DNA from: Molanna angustata
Taxonomy: Eukaryota; Arthropoda; Insecta; Trichoptera; Molannidae
Direction: 5' to 3'
DNA: 64,000 bases
Assembly: GCA_963576475.1 (NCBI GenBank)
Contig: OY754969.1
Location: 29,611,388 to 29,675,387, forward strand
The notes beneath the pieces are model-generated. The model did not search any database. It was not told the DNA's origin and saw only the letters and a list, made by a program, of their open reading frames with translations. The first letter of the stretch is position 1. Each line of letters starts with the position of its first letter. Positions 12,302-24,500 of this stretch are shown one piece after another. A program made the position numbers and the translations under genes.

Positions 12302-12525
12302 CAACATCATCATCATTAGTGGCTCCATAGCCCAGGATGGGCCATGGCCTCCTCAAGGAATCGTCTCCATTGCACCCTATCTATGGCCTTTTCTCTCCAA
12401 TTCCACACACCGGCTATCTGAAGGTCCTTCTCGACTCCGTCCTTCTGTTTTGGCCTTCCCACACCTCCTCTCCGGACGTGATGTGAGGATTCTTTTTGGT
12501 GTCTGGTCATCTTACGATGCACACA
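12302..12525 (-). pseudogene. LINE 3' end remnant, RTE-like
   Basis: The minus strand encodes a basic stretch (GVGRPKQKDGVEKDL, then WNWREKAIDRVQWRRFLEEA) and ends HPGLWSH. This pattern, GRP followed by a tryptophan-rich tail, is what remains at the C-terminus of many RTE-type LINE proteins. No catalytic domain remains. Confidence 0.5.
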
Positions 12526-13439
12526 TAAGAATTATATAAGTATGTCATAATTGCATCGATTTAAATTTGTGCTATCCTATAGATACGGTCCTGAACCTAA
12601 AAACGGACTAATTATTTTGAAATATTAATTATACAACCATTGCAATAAGTATGTATGTATTCTTAGTATAATTAAACATGTCCTATGTATCACATTCGTA
12701 GTTATCAATGTTTAATTCTTATTATTTTTATTAAGTCCTGTTATGCGATAAAAAATAACCCATGACAAATGCACACGAGTGATCTTCATGGTCACGGACA
12801 TAGTCAATAAAAAACATAGTTGGTAAGTGTATACCTATAATAATATAGCTACAAGGTGTTCACAACATTGATAAGCAAATGACTATATTTTATAATTTTA
12901 ACGAAATATTAATTTTTGTTCATAATATATATTGTGATGGGTCTTCCTTGCCAAGGATCCCTGTTTGTTTTCTTCTTCTTCTTTTCCTTAGCAATTGTTC
13001 CACGTGATGGTAGGGTCTGCTTTATGCGTCTTACGCTTCCACTGCCCACGGTTCTACGCTTCTTCTGGGGTAAGTCCGTTGCTTACCATACCCTGTCTCA
13101 CCACTTCTTTTCATCTGCGCTTTGGTCACCCTCTGGATCTTTTACTCGGCATGGTTTTGGGCTACATTGTTATAATATATATAGGTATTTTTCTTCTGTG
13201 AGTACGTTTGCATGACACTGAACTCCTAAACGGCTGAACCGATTTTGATGAAAATGTTTGTGTGTTTGAATGGGTCCCTGGATGTTTATATTGATAATTT
13301 GAATAACAAATTGTAACAATGGAAATTAAATAAAAAACATGTAAAAAATGTACACCTGATATTATGCAAACAGTATAACTATATGAGATATAGAATAAAA
13401 TGCGAAACAGGAGTTTCATAAATTATAAATTAAATTATT
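12526..13439. other. AT-rich DNA with a short GC-richer remnant
   Basis: No supported gene. 12960-13150 is richer in GC and CTTCTTCTT-like, typical of decayed LINE ends, but no family could be named. 13215-13260 contains AAACGGCTGAACCGATTTTGATGAAA (part), a motif common in dispersed insect repeats. Confidence 0.4.
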
Positions 13440-13612
13440 CTTTATAAATTTTTAACATCTCAAAAGAGACGAAGTTGGAATATTATAGGTGAACCAGAAA
13501 CTCAATGCACCTATAAAGCTTACGACCTGTCATCGACTGGTTTACGTGATCACTCTATGCACTTGCACAACGTTCACCAATTATGCCTTCTAACTGAGTT
13601 CCCTTATCAATG
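13440..13612 (+). repeat. Half copy of the foldback element at 16501
   Basis: Matches the left arm of the 340-bp palindrome: AGAGACGAAGTTGGAATAT, then GCTTACGACCTGTCATCG and GGTTTACGTGATCACT, ending near CCAATTATGCCTT. The second arm is missing. Confidence 0.65.
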
Positions 13613-13757
13613 CAATTTTTTAAAATTTAATATATTTTTGAGAAACTGATATTTTGAAAATAAGCTGTTTTTACCATCGCCCTATATGAAGTAACGAAGA
13701 ATTTTTTTTGTAACGCCATCTATTGAGATTTTTTTTTTGTAAACAATGTAAGCAATG

Positions 13758-13966
13758 ACCGACCACCGTGGCACAGTTGGTAAGCCGTTCGGTTTCTGTG
13801 CGGGCGTCCTGGGTTCGATTCCCAGCAGAGGAGAAATTTATTTAAATTCATTTCTCACGCAAATAATGCTTCTCTGGGCTGGAAACACTGGTTAATTGGA
13901 AGAAATTGCCATACGGCAATAAACTCGCCACTTGCGCAGGGTGCTAGGAAGTGTCCATTATTATTA
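13758..13966 (+). mobile_element. SINE family 2, tRNA-headed
   Basis: The head GTGGCACAGTTGGTAAGCCG (A-box-like) and GGGTTCGATTCCCAG (B box) are spaced as in a tRNA gene, followed by an unrelated body (CTTCTCTGGGCTGGAAACACTG) and an ATT-rich tail. Other copies of head and body are at 51705-51917 (minus), 57664-57815 and 60770-60882 (minus, internally deleted). The head lacks a plausible acceptor-stem partner, so it is not a working tRNA. Confidence 0.8.
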
Positions 13967-13971
13967 ACAGT

Positions 13972-14308
13972 GACAGTGTTCTCGCAGAGATGTCACTCCT
14001 GGGAGCAAGTCTGGTCAACAGGCCCAAACAAAACCATCCATGTTTACCCATATCATGGATATAATTATCTTAAACAATTATTAGATAATTATATCCAAGC
14101 TATGGATAAACATGGATACTATTACTGCGCCAGAAATACTATTTCATTTTTGGCTTTTTTTACCTACTTGTACCAATGTATATGTAAATCGATTCTTATT
14201 TTTAAAGTTGCATATATTCAATGATATTTTTTGACAAATTTTTAACATAGACGAAGACGAGGTTGGAATATAAATTTTAGGAGTGACATCTGTGCGAAAA
14301 TACTGATA
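13972..14308. mobile_element. Foldback/MITE-like element with nested palindrome
   Basis: Ends AGTGTTCTCGCAGAGATGTCACTCCT (about 13975-14000) and its diverged inverse at about 14278-14306. In the middle, 14035-14116 forms a second inverted repeat (ATCCATGTTTACCCATATC and its near-complement). Near 14240 it also has a stretch like the end of the 16501 foldback (GACGAGGTTGGAATATAAA). No ORF of note. Confidence 0.55.
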
Positions 14309-14347
14309 CCTCATGTATAAGGCCTGTTGCTTTCATTGTTTACAAAA

Positions 14348-14394
14348 AACCCATCTATCACATAATATATGTAAACATATGTGATAGATAGGTT
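14348..14394. repeat. Hairpin, 17-bp arms
   Basis: AACCCATCTATCACATA at 14348-14364 pairs with 14378-14394 with one mismatch across a 13-base loop. Confidence 0.7.
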
Positions 14395-14459
14395 TCTTTA
14401 ATTTTCCTATCATTGTTATAAATTGTTCTTATATGGGTTGTTCTTTGATTTGTTTTTTT

Positions 14460-14972
14460 TTAATCTTCTTCTTCTTCTTCTTCTTCAGCTAGGACTATGT
14501 CCTGTAGTTCTCGGCACCTGTTCCTGGGAGGAGGACGTCCAGCTGTTCTACCTGTAGGATGTTCATCAGCTGATATCCTCACTACTCGGTCTGAGCTTGC
14601 TCTCCCCACGTGGACTCTCCAGAAACGTCTTCTTGTTCTACCCCATCGTACCACGTCTTCAACATCACAAATTTTCCTTATTTCGGAGCTCCTCATTTGA
14701 TCACGGAGGGTTACTCCTGCGATGGGCCGTAGAGTCTTCATCTCCGTGGTTCTAAGGAGACTTTTTGTACGGGTGGTGTCAGCTCTTGTCTCTATGGCGT
14801 ATGTCATGATTGGTCTTATGCAAGTCTTGTAGATCCTGACTTTACTCTCCCTCAGCATATCCCTATTTCTCCACACAGCACTTCTCAGGCATCCAGCCAC
14901 TACAGCAGCCTTGGTTGCTTGTTCATGTACTTCGTTATAGAGATCATTGCTGCTGGATATTTCTATGCCCAA
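14460..14972 (-). pseudogene. LINE C-terminal remnant
   Basis: Minus strand: RIYKTCIRPIMTYAIETRADT, then RTTEMKTLRPIAGVTLRDQ and VRWGRTRRRFWRVHVGR, ending in an acidic run encoded by a GAA/GAG repeat (plus-strand CTTCTTCTTC). This is the thumb and C-terminal part of an RT of the LINE family also found at 62845-63300. The palm with the catalytic aspartates is missing. Confidence 0.7.
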
Positions 14973-15309
14973 GTAATCTTCTTATTTAATCTTCTTCTGC
15001 TATCTTTATTTTTATTTTTGTAATGTGATTAACTTATTGCCATAGTACGTACTGTTTTGTATATTTAACATTGTTGGTTGGTTGGAAGATATTGCCATTA
15101 CGCAAAAAAGCCCGCCAGTGTACTAATCATATGTACAGAAAGATTTAAATAAATAAATATGTGAATCGCCGTTGGTTTGTGGGTTTTTTATATTATATAA
15201 TTTTTTGTTGTTTTTGCCAGTTTTTCTGAATTAACTGAGCCAAGATAATATTCAAAATTAATTACATACATTTTCGATTTTTCCCAACAATAAATTCATG
15301 AACTCAGCG

Positions 15310-15475
15310 TTAATGTCGTCGCCTCACATACGTGAGGTCGACGGTTCGAATCCGGGTGGGGCACGCACCTCTGGATTTTCTAGCTATGTGTAGCCATGAT
15401 CCAATTTGCCTGGTTCCCCTTTCTAAGGGTTACGAAGGTCAGATGGCAGTCGCTTCAATGTAATAACCAGACAAT
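15310..15475 (+). mobile_element. SINE family 3, tRNA-headed (single copy seen)
   Basis: CGACGGTTCGAATCCGGG is a good tRNA B box; the preceding TCGCCTCACATACGTGAGG resembles an anticodon arm. A non-tRNA body with GATCCAATTTGCCTGGTTCCCC follows, directly abutting the LINE remnant at 15476. Only one copy was found in the window, so the SINE call rests on structure. Confidence 0.5.
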
Positions 15476-15995
15476 TTGATCAAGACTCTTGTCTGGAGTG
15501 TACTGCTATATGGCTGTGAAACATGGACCATCAGCCAACGCGAAACGGGACGTCTGTCTGAGTTTAAGATGTGGTGCTACAGACGCATGGCTAAAGTTCA
15601 CTGGTCAGAACACATCAGCAACGACCAGGTACTAAGTAGAGTTGGAGAGACAAAGCAAATTATGAAAAGAATTGCCCAACAGAGAACAACTTGGATAGGC
15701 CACAACATCCGGCACGCAGGCCTGCTTTTTACCATCGTAGAAGGAATGATTGATGGGGGTAACTTTAGAGGTCGCCCCAGAAATAACTATATAGACCAGA
15801 TAATCGGTGACGTGCGCTGTAGCAGCTAAGAGATGAAGAGACTGGCGGACGATAGAGTTAAGTGGAAAGATCGAGTGTTTGGTGCAAACCAATCCTAGGA
15901 TTGTGACCCAGAAGAAGGATTCCAGGATCATGGTCAAAGCGTACCCCGATAGAAACGGGACAAAAGCGCTAAGGGGAAAGAAGAAAATAAATTCA
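15476..15995 (+). pseudogene. LINE C-terminal remnant, RTE-like
   Basis: Encodes KTLVWSVLLYGCETWTIS and MWCYRRMAKVHWSEHISNDQVL, the post-catalytic region of RTE-type and related RTs, then RGRPRNNYIDQIIGDV. It continues after a stop at 15829 in the same general region with VKWKDRVFGAN-like residues. A second fragment of this family is at 38270. Confidence 0.7.
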
Positions 15996-16500
15996 TGAAG
16001 AGAAAATTTATCATTGTAGGTACCTACCTACATATTATATCAGTTCTTGATAATATAAAGGAGGTATTAAGACCTGCAGTGTATGTATGCATATAAATAT
16101 ATATTGTATACAAATGTTATAAACCCACTATACTACTACCTATTGTACGAATCGTTTGCAACGTTTTTTAATGGACAGTGTCTCGTTTGAGAGGACGAAT
16201 ACCAGTTTGAGATTATCGTATACGGCGAATGCGCGTGTCTCGACTTTTGATATACCGAGTACCCAATACAAAAACAACGTTGCATAAGTCGTGTTTATAC
16301 AAAATATTCACTAAAATCTGTTTGTTTTTCGAATATATAAAGGAATATTTCAAACGAGGACGAATGATTTAGTCACAATGACTGAAAAATTACGGTGCGA
16401 GACCAAGTCGGGAAAAACTGGGAACACCTCAAGTAGTAAGAGTTTTATTTAATTCTGAAATTTATTTAGCTTATCAAATTTTTATTTTTTATTTTGTTAA

Positions 16501-16840
16501 TTTTTTAACAGATTTTTAATTATCTCAATAGAGACGAAGTTGGAATATTTATTGTAGGAGAACCGGGAAATCATGGCACCTACAGGGCTTACGACCTGTC
16601 ATCGGCTGGTTTACGTGATCACTTTATGCGCTTGCGCAACGTTCACCAGTTATGCCTTTTTTTAATGAGATTCCTAAAAAAAAAGGCATAATTGGTGAAC
16701 GTTGCGCAAGCGCATAAAGTGATCACGTAAACCAGCCGATGATAGGTCGTAAGCCCTGTAGGTGCCTTGATTTCCCGGTTCTCCTACAATAAATATTCCA
16801 ACTTCGTCTCTATTGAGATAATTAAAAATCTGTTAAAAAA
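16501..16840. mobile_element. 340-bp near-perfect palindrome (foldback element)
   Basis: Arms 16501-16663 and 16676-16840 are reverse complements with only a few mismatches, separated by 12 bases. The outer ends are TTTTTTAACAGATTTTTAAT and its inverse. Single-arm relatives occur at 13440-13612 and 25345-25505, so the palindrome is a dispersed family. No ORF. Confidence 0.8.
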
Positions 16841-17889
16841 TATCTTTGACTACCGACAGGGAAAAAAAAACCAATGCTTGCGCATATGCAATAATAAAAA
16901 TATTCGATTATTTTGTTAATGTTCACGGCATTGATATTGAAGAGCTCTCTTTTAATCAAATACTTATCAGTCGATGTTTAAATGTTTATCTTAGCTTTGA
17001 GATACCGGATTTAAATGATGCTTCTACTCTTTTCTCTTACCATAATTTTAGGGTTAGGATCTATTATTTCTAAATGCTAACTTTGCTGATTTTAAAAGAA
17101 TAAATAATTATAGTGCCGGGTAATCGAATATACACACAAGAGGCATAATAAAATCTCACGTAGTTCAGCAATGAGTTTCACCACAAATTCTGAATGAAGA
17201 GCATTTTAGGTGAGACAGGACTGCTCTGTGACATATCCGCTCACCAGTATCTGGTTACCCCACATTGTGGGATACTATGCCGTGATGATATATGAATGAA
17301 TACAAATATCAGTTGATAAGGGCCTCATCAGCCGAAACAATTGTTTTGTATAAAGTTAATATATACCATTATGAAACAAAGATATATATACCTATTTGAT
17401 TATAAAAAAACTCTAAAATTTTTTTTAACATTAGAGAAAGGAATAATTTTTAATATTCTTTGTTTGCGCGGCGGCTTGTTAACACTTTGCATATTTTACA
17501 TATTAACGACGGGATGTCAAAAAAATCTTAGGTAGGTATAGTGATAATTATTCTAACAATATACACTATATGAAATTCAGTTGTTATAAGTAAGTAAAGT
17601 TATTTACTTATAAATAAATGTTTCTTAATGTGTTTATACCTAGGTGTTGTCTAAATTTAAAATTCTTTGTTAACAACATAATGTATGTTACTTATTTTAG
17701 ATAGTTTAAGATATTAGTAACAATGTAATATTGTAATTTGTTGTGTTGTGATGTCTGGTGTCCGTTCTAATATTTTTTGGAAAAGACAAAATAACTATGT
17801 AAAACCAAAATGTCATATATTTGGCTTGGTAAAATTGTAAACTGCTAGCCCTAGAACAAGGTTACCTAGTTGGGCAGCAGTAATCTTCA

Positions 17890-17932
17890 ATTTATTTTAC
17901 ACATCTTTGTGATAAAGGTGTGTAAAATAAAT
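17890..17932. repeat. Hairpin, 19-bp arms
   Basis: ATTTATTTTACACATCTTT (17890-17908) pairs with 17914-17932 with one G:T pair across a 5-base loop. Confidence 0.65.
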
Positions 17933-18049
17933 AAATAAATAAAATAAATTGTACAAACAGTTTTAAAACTAAATATATTGGCATAAATAATCCATCAAGA
18001 GAATTTGATTCTCTTAATGAATCGACAGTTTTATGACAGATCCGGCTGA

Positions 18050-18301
18050 TTGAACGAAGAGCTTAGAAATTATGTGTTATGGGTAGGAATGGATATGGTT
18101 GTACGTTCAGCAGATCAGAATGGTTTAATCGAAGTCCATGATTGGATAAATAAGTGCAATTGTTTTAAATGTACTGTGGTGGTTTGGATTAAAAGAGGAT
18201 ATTGTACAATAGTGACAGAATGTGAATATTGCGCCGGTTTAGTATCTCAGACCAACAAGGAAGATTGCGGTAATATGGTATTACAAGAACATTTTTTTTA
18301 A
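18050..18301 (+). other. 83-codon open frame, unrecognised
   Basis: An ORF with several cysteines (NKCNCFKC, then YCTIVTECEYCAGL) and no low-complexity bias, unlike most short ORFs here. It has no clear splice sites, promoter or repeat copy in the window. It could be a decayed transposon fragment; no function is proposed. Confidence 0.15.
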
Positions 18302-18820
18302 CCCAAAGATAAATCTGGTACTTACATATATTATATAAATAGCATACATCGACATAATCAAGCAACTAAATAAGATGTGATGTCCTTTGAAGAAGTATTT
18401 AGTGGACATCTACGACGAATATTAGGTACCTACCTATCCATAATTATTCAAACATTTTTCTTCATATATACATAAATAGGTAATACCTAATTCAGGTCAA
18501 TGAAATAACAAGAACTTTGATATAGGTAAAATACTCATTTAAAAATATATTCATTTTTTTTACTACCTAAAATTACATTATAAAAAAGGGTATGGAAATT
18601 GTAAAATATGAATAAATATTCAATAAAATGTATGCGAAAATTAATAAAACCTCATCGATAATATTATGCATTGTAGGTATGTATTCCTTAAAACACAGAA
18701 AATAATAAAAATAGACAGGTACATCTAATTCAGAAACTCATCACTGTCAAAAAAAATATGCAGGTACCTACCTACCTATTTTTCTGTACTTACGAATAAG
18801 ATTTAAACACACATAGATTT

Positions 18821-19045
18821 TCCAACTGTCGATTTGTTCAGGAGAACTTTGTTCTCTTAACATATCGACAATGTATCAAGCCAGGATACACGAGAATTGA
18901 ATGCAGAGGTCTACTTTTTTCACGGCTTTTCCAACTTTGAAGTCAAAAAACACCAACTTAGAGGCTTCGCAGCATATATGTTCCATACACGGATTTACTC
19001 AGAATTCGGAGTAGAACATTTCGTGTGTCTGTGTGTGTGTGTGTG

Positions 19046-19099
<54 letters not shown>

Positions 19100-19880
19100 T
19101 GTGTGTGTGTGTGTCCGTCCCCCCCTTATAACTTTTGATCCGCTCAATTTACAGAGCCTAAAATTTCAGAATATATAAACAGTTACGGGCCTACAAAAAT
19201 TTTATACTCGGAATTTTGAATTTTTGTTTCAGTCAGGGGTTATCAACTTTTTAATTTTTATTTTATTTTTCCATATATCTCAGAAACCATAAAAGCTAGA
19301 ACGCTGAAAATTGGTACAAACATAGACAAATACAAAATCTCAAATCAGTTTTTTCAAAAAAATTCCAGGGTTTCTCAAATATTTTTTATTAAGAAAAGTA
19401 TTTTTTTTATGATAAATTTATGAGTTTAACTGCCTATTTTTCCAAAACTTTTACAATTATCGAAAAAAGCCGAAACACCCCAACTAGATAATTTAATTTT
19501 CTATAAAAAATATTAGCATTGTAGTAGAAGATCTCAATTTTTTTTAACAATTTTTTTAAAAATTGAATTTAGTGACGACATTGCTTCATACATTTTGTAT
19601 GGCAGTCGCCTATACACAATATGTAAGAAGACTTAATAGTTTGATACTTCATCTCCAAACATACATACCATCATGATATTTTCATATTCTGGGTAGGAAA
19701 AAAGGAACTTCCTCCATACTATCCTATCTTGACATACATACCTACATATGTTGTATAGAAAACAAAATATCTGAAAATATTCAATAATTTGTATTTATGG
19801 GTTTATAGTTTGGTACATATTCTTCAACTATACATACTATCGCTATCGACAGTTGGATCTCATGTGTTACATGCAACTAG
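18821..19880 (+). mobile_element. Helitron/Helentron-type repeat, complete copy
   Basis: Starts TCCAACTGTCGATTTG and ends GCAACTAG, with ATCGACAGTTGG and the CATGTGTTACATG hairpin inside the 3' end. The (TG)n core lies at about 19023-19115 with TCTG interruptions. Same order of blocks as 2000-3038. Host base after CTAG is T. Confidence 0.8.
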
Positions 19881-19904
19881 TTATTATAATATACTAGATG
19901 TAGT

Positions 19905-20045
19905 ACTCCGTGCAAAAAAATAGTCGTGGAATATCGCGCGTTTGACGTTTTGGTTGGTTTTCCTTACATTTCAACACATCCTAGATAACCGTTCTCTAAA
20001 TCTAAATAAACAAAGTGTTTTTTTTTCGACAAATAAATACGAAAA
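19905..20045 (+). repeat. Unclassified dispersed repeat, copy 1
   Basis: TACTAGATGTAGTACTCCGTG, then ATATCGCGCGTTTGACGT, TTTCAACACATCCTAGATAA and TTTTTCGACAAATAAAT recur in inverse orientation at 56558-56705. Non-coding. Confidence 0.6.
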
Positions 20046-20137
20046 TCGCTGGTATATTTATAATTCTTATTTTATTTATTTATTTATTTATTTACGGCAA
20101 ATTGCCTTTTATACATAAACAACAATTAGGTACACAC

Positions 20138-20785
20138 ATTGAAATACAAATGAAAACTTAAAACAATCATAAACTACTATTACTAAAACAGTAAATATAT
20201 AAAAAAAATACAATTTGAAATAAAAGATATAGGTATAAAATACAAAAGTCATTAAAATATACAAATAATCATAAACACACTTTGAAAAACATATAGGTAT
20301 ACTTATACACATTGAAATACAAAAGTCATTAAAATATACAAATAATCATAAACACACTTTGAAAAATATATAGGTATACTTATACACATTGAAATACAAA
20401 AGTCATTAAAATATACAAATAATCATAAACACACTTTGAAAAATATATAGGTATACTTATACACATTGAAATACAAAAGTCATTAAAATATACAAATAAT
20501 CATAAACACACTTTGAAAAATATATAGGTATACTTATACACATTGAAATACAAAAGTCATTAAAATATACAAATAATCATAAACACACTTTGAAAAATAT
20601 ATAGGTATACTTATACACATTGAAATACAAAAGTCATTAAAATATACAAATAATCATATACACACCTTGAAAAAGAGAAAGAAAAAAAAGAGAAATAACA
20701 ATCATAAAAAAAATATGTACTTAAGTATACACATTGAAATACAAAAGTCATTAAAATATACAAATAATCATGTACAAACTTTGAA
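20138..20785. repeat. 77-bp tandem repeats in the LINE 3' UTR
   Basis: The marker ATTGAAATACAAAAGTCATT begins at 20311, 20388, 20465, 20542 and 20619, exactly 77 bases apart; degenerate units flank the array at 20138 and 20733. Near-identity of the central units points to recent expansion. Confidence 0.9.
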
Positions 20786-21580
20786 AAAGAGAAAAAATAT
20801 ATATGTAATAATCATACAAAAAAACTATATAATAAAATAACAAGAAGTTAATATAAAAAAAATAATAACAATAGTGTAAAAAATTAAAGAACTATAAAAA
20901 CAAACATATGGGTACATATGTACTTAGAAAAAAAAAATATAAAGTAAATAATAAAACAAAATAAAGCGTTAACAAAAAATATAACATGTACAATACACGT
21001 GAAGTAGGCAAGCAAAAAATATAGAAGAAAAAAAGATGTAATGCAAAACAACGCTAGGCAGGTACCCGCCGTCTTTAGCCAGTAGAATCATGGTATAATG
21101 TGGCTGTGTGTGTGTGTGCGCATTAGTTTAGGAGCTATCGAAGTGGAACAGGGTCGGTGCTCGGCTAGATAATGCCGGTGCTTGTAAAATGACCCATAAT
21201 AACGGGGGTGTCGAATTTTAAATTTATTATTATTTATTGTACAATTTAATCAAATCAGAAAATGATAGAATATTCGTGTCACTTTGTAAATAGTTCATAC
21301 TTTCTATGGGAATGTGAAATAAAAATCGATTAATATATTGGAAGTATTTACGCTGAATTTGTTATAAGTTACGAATGTGAATATTGTAATGACACCATAT
21401 ATGAAAGTATTCAACTTGGTTTATGAGGAAGTATCTTATGGTTTGCATATTTAGAGAAAGAGTTTAAAAATAGTTCAATAATGAAAATGAAAAAACAACA
21501 ATAGAAAACAAAACAAAAAAAATAAACAAAAATTTAAAAAAAATTTATATTTAAAAATAAAAAATAAAAATTTGGTGCAT

Positions 21581-24500
21581 CTAGAGGTCTTCCAAACGCA
21601 CGTGCACTCGAGACGTCCCAGGCATTGTCGCTCCCGGTGTCTCTCCAGTGCTTGATCCGTCACCGATCATCTTCAGAACACCACGCCTATATGCACCCAA
21701 TGATGTTGCAAATATATCTACTTCGTTATAACGGTTACCCTCCCTTAACAACCTTTGTAAAGGTGAGTTGTAATAATAATTTGATGTCGCACTATCGCAG
21801 GAAAATGTAGTTCTACTACGAGTATTCCGGGTTGGAATATGTAGGCTTATTCGTTCTAGGAGGTAAGGGCAGTCAATTAGGCTATTTATGATTTTATATA
21901 AAAATAACATATCTGCAAGTGTTCTTCGGTTGATCAACTCAGGTAAATTATAAGTAAGTCTTAGGTTATCGTAATTAATATCGAACAATGATATTCCTAG
22001 TTTATAATTGATAAAACGCAAAAATTTATTTTGTACTTTTTCTATACTTTTTATGTGGACGTTATAATATGGGTTCCATAAAACTGAGTTGTATTCAAGG
22101 ATAGGTCTTACTAAAGTTTTGAATAATATTAAGAAAGAGCGAGTATTCTGGAAGTCCCTACTCAATCGAAGCAAAAAACCTAGAGTTCTAAGTGCCTTGT
22201 TGACAATATTGTTTATGTGAGGGATAAATGTTAGCTTTTCATCAAAAGTTACACCCAAATCCTTTATTTGCTGCACTGATTCTAAGACATGATTTTCGAT
22301 TTGATATTCAAAATCAATCAATTCTTTAGATTTACTAAATCTCATGACTTGGCATTTTTTTATGTTGAGATTTAAGTTGTTAGATTTGCACCAGTTTTGC
22401 AAGATGTTTATATTATTTTGTAAAATTAAGCAGTCATGAGCTGTGCTAACTATTTTGAATATTTTGAGATCATCAGCAAATAATACATGACCTATGTCAT
22501 AGAAGAGTTCTTCTAAATCATTAATGAAGAGATTAAAGAGAACAGGTCCTAAATGTGAACCTTGGGGTACACCACTCGATGCGTATATAGAGCCATATTC
22601 AGAATTGTTTATTTTAATTATTAAAAACCTATTACTTAAGTAGCTTTCTAACCAATCGAGCAGATTCCCCAACAAACCCATTGATTTCAGTTTACTTAAA
22701 AGAATATTATGGGATACACAATCAAAGGCTTTAGAGAAGTCAGTATATACACAATCGAGTTGTTTGCGGTTTACGAAGGCTTCGTAAATGTTTGATTGAT
22801 AGACAAGAAGATTTGTTTGTGTCGACCTTCTCTGCATAAATCCATGTTGATTAGTAGAAATAACGATTGATAAATTATGATTAATCTTTTCCAGTAATAA
22901 CTGTTCAAATAATTTTGGGATGCATGATTGGATACATATAGGCCTATAATTTTCTATATTAGATTTATCGCCCTTTTTAAATATAGGTACCAAGTAACCT
23001 AATTTCCATCTGTCTGGGAAGCGTCCGATGGACAAAGATAGATTGAATACTTTCGCGAGGACTCTACTTAGTACTCCTGAGCATTTTTTTAATAGAATGG
23101 GAGGTATTTGATCGGGCCCTGCAGATTTGCAAGCATCTAAAGAATTTATACCATTCAAAACATCAGATTTGGTAAATAATATATTAGGGATATTTACTTT
23201 ATCACTAAATTCAAAACTAGGGATATCACTGTTTGGTAGTTGTTTGTTATATACTGATTCAAAAAAGTCAGCAAAGAGTACTGCTATATCCTCAGCAGAT
23301 TCAGCTATTCTATTTTTATAAAACATAACTCCCGGAAGGTCATTATGGTCGTCTTTGAGTGATCTCACAAATTTGTGAAAATTAACCGTTTGTGATGGCA
23401 ACTGGTTTTCAATATTTTTTATGAAGTCTGAGCGATGTTGTTCGATCTGCCTCTTACATTTTTTGCGAGTATTGCTAAACAAGATGTAGCTATCTATACT
23501 TCTGTTCTCTTTATATGTTTTATGCTGTATTTTTTTCGTTTGGATCAAATCTATCAATTGTCTTGAGAACCATTTGGGGTATAAAGAGATTTTCGATTTA
23601 CATGAAGGTACGTGTTTTTCTAAAACGGTGTTTACTATGCCATAAAATTGATCGATTACCATATTGAGGTTGTTATTTTCTGTTAAGAAAGACCAATCAC
23701 TCGATGAGATCTCGGTCGCTATCTGGTCATAGTTACACTTATCGAAAAGACGTTTGTTGTGACTGATTTTAAACTTATTTCCAATAAAAACATTAACTGT
23801 GACATCCAAAGGTGGATGGTGATTGTCAATAGGCAACAGTGTATCGATAGCGGGTTCTACCTTAACATTCTTTGCATTACTAAAGACAAGATCTAATAGC
23901 CTATTATTATGATTGTATATAAAGTTATGTTGATCTAAACCAAGATAAGATGTCATATTTAAAATTTCCGATTCACATTCATTGTCCCTTGAAATACCAC
24001 TCATGACGCCTGACTGATCTCTTCGCCACTGCATGTATGGAAGATTGTAGTCCCCTGCAACAAGAATTATTGCTTCTGGATACTTGAATCTGATTTTCTC
24101 AAGATCTTCACAATGATGTTTATAAACCGTGCTGCTTGATGATGCAGGGGGTATATATACACAACAAACAATCAGGATACAAAGTGGAAAAGATATTTTT
24201 ATAAATATTTGTTCGACATCATTGTGGGAACTCTGTATGAGTGATGATTTATATTTCCTCAGAACTCCTATCAACACACCCCCTCCTCTTCGTTTGTCAC
24301 TTGTCGAGTTGTTGCGATCTAAACGAAAAATATTGAAGTTATTCATTTCTAATTCTCCATTAGCAATATCCTTCGTCAGCCAAGTTTCAGTTAATATGAT
24401 TATATCAGAACATAAAGTAACAATAGATGTTCTTAATATATTTAGTTTTGTATTGAGTCCTCTTACATTCTGGTAATATGTACTTATTTTTAAAAGGTTC

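Larger units (their letters stand above)
16841..18820. other. AT-rich intergenic DNA
   Basis: Small structures only: a hairpin at 17890-17932, a Helitron-type 5'-end remnant at about 17990-18035 (minus strand), and an 83-codon open frame ending at 18301. The rest shows no gene or repeat that could be named. Confidence 0.45.

Noticed and set aside
12916..13215. 99-codon ORF with hydrophobic start
   Set aside because: Overlapping frames are also open, no protein motif was recognised, and the region looks like decayed repeat.
20311..20695. CRISPR-like array of regular repeats
   Set aside because: The 77-bp units are contiguous without unique spacers and lie in a eukaryotic LINE 3' UTR.
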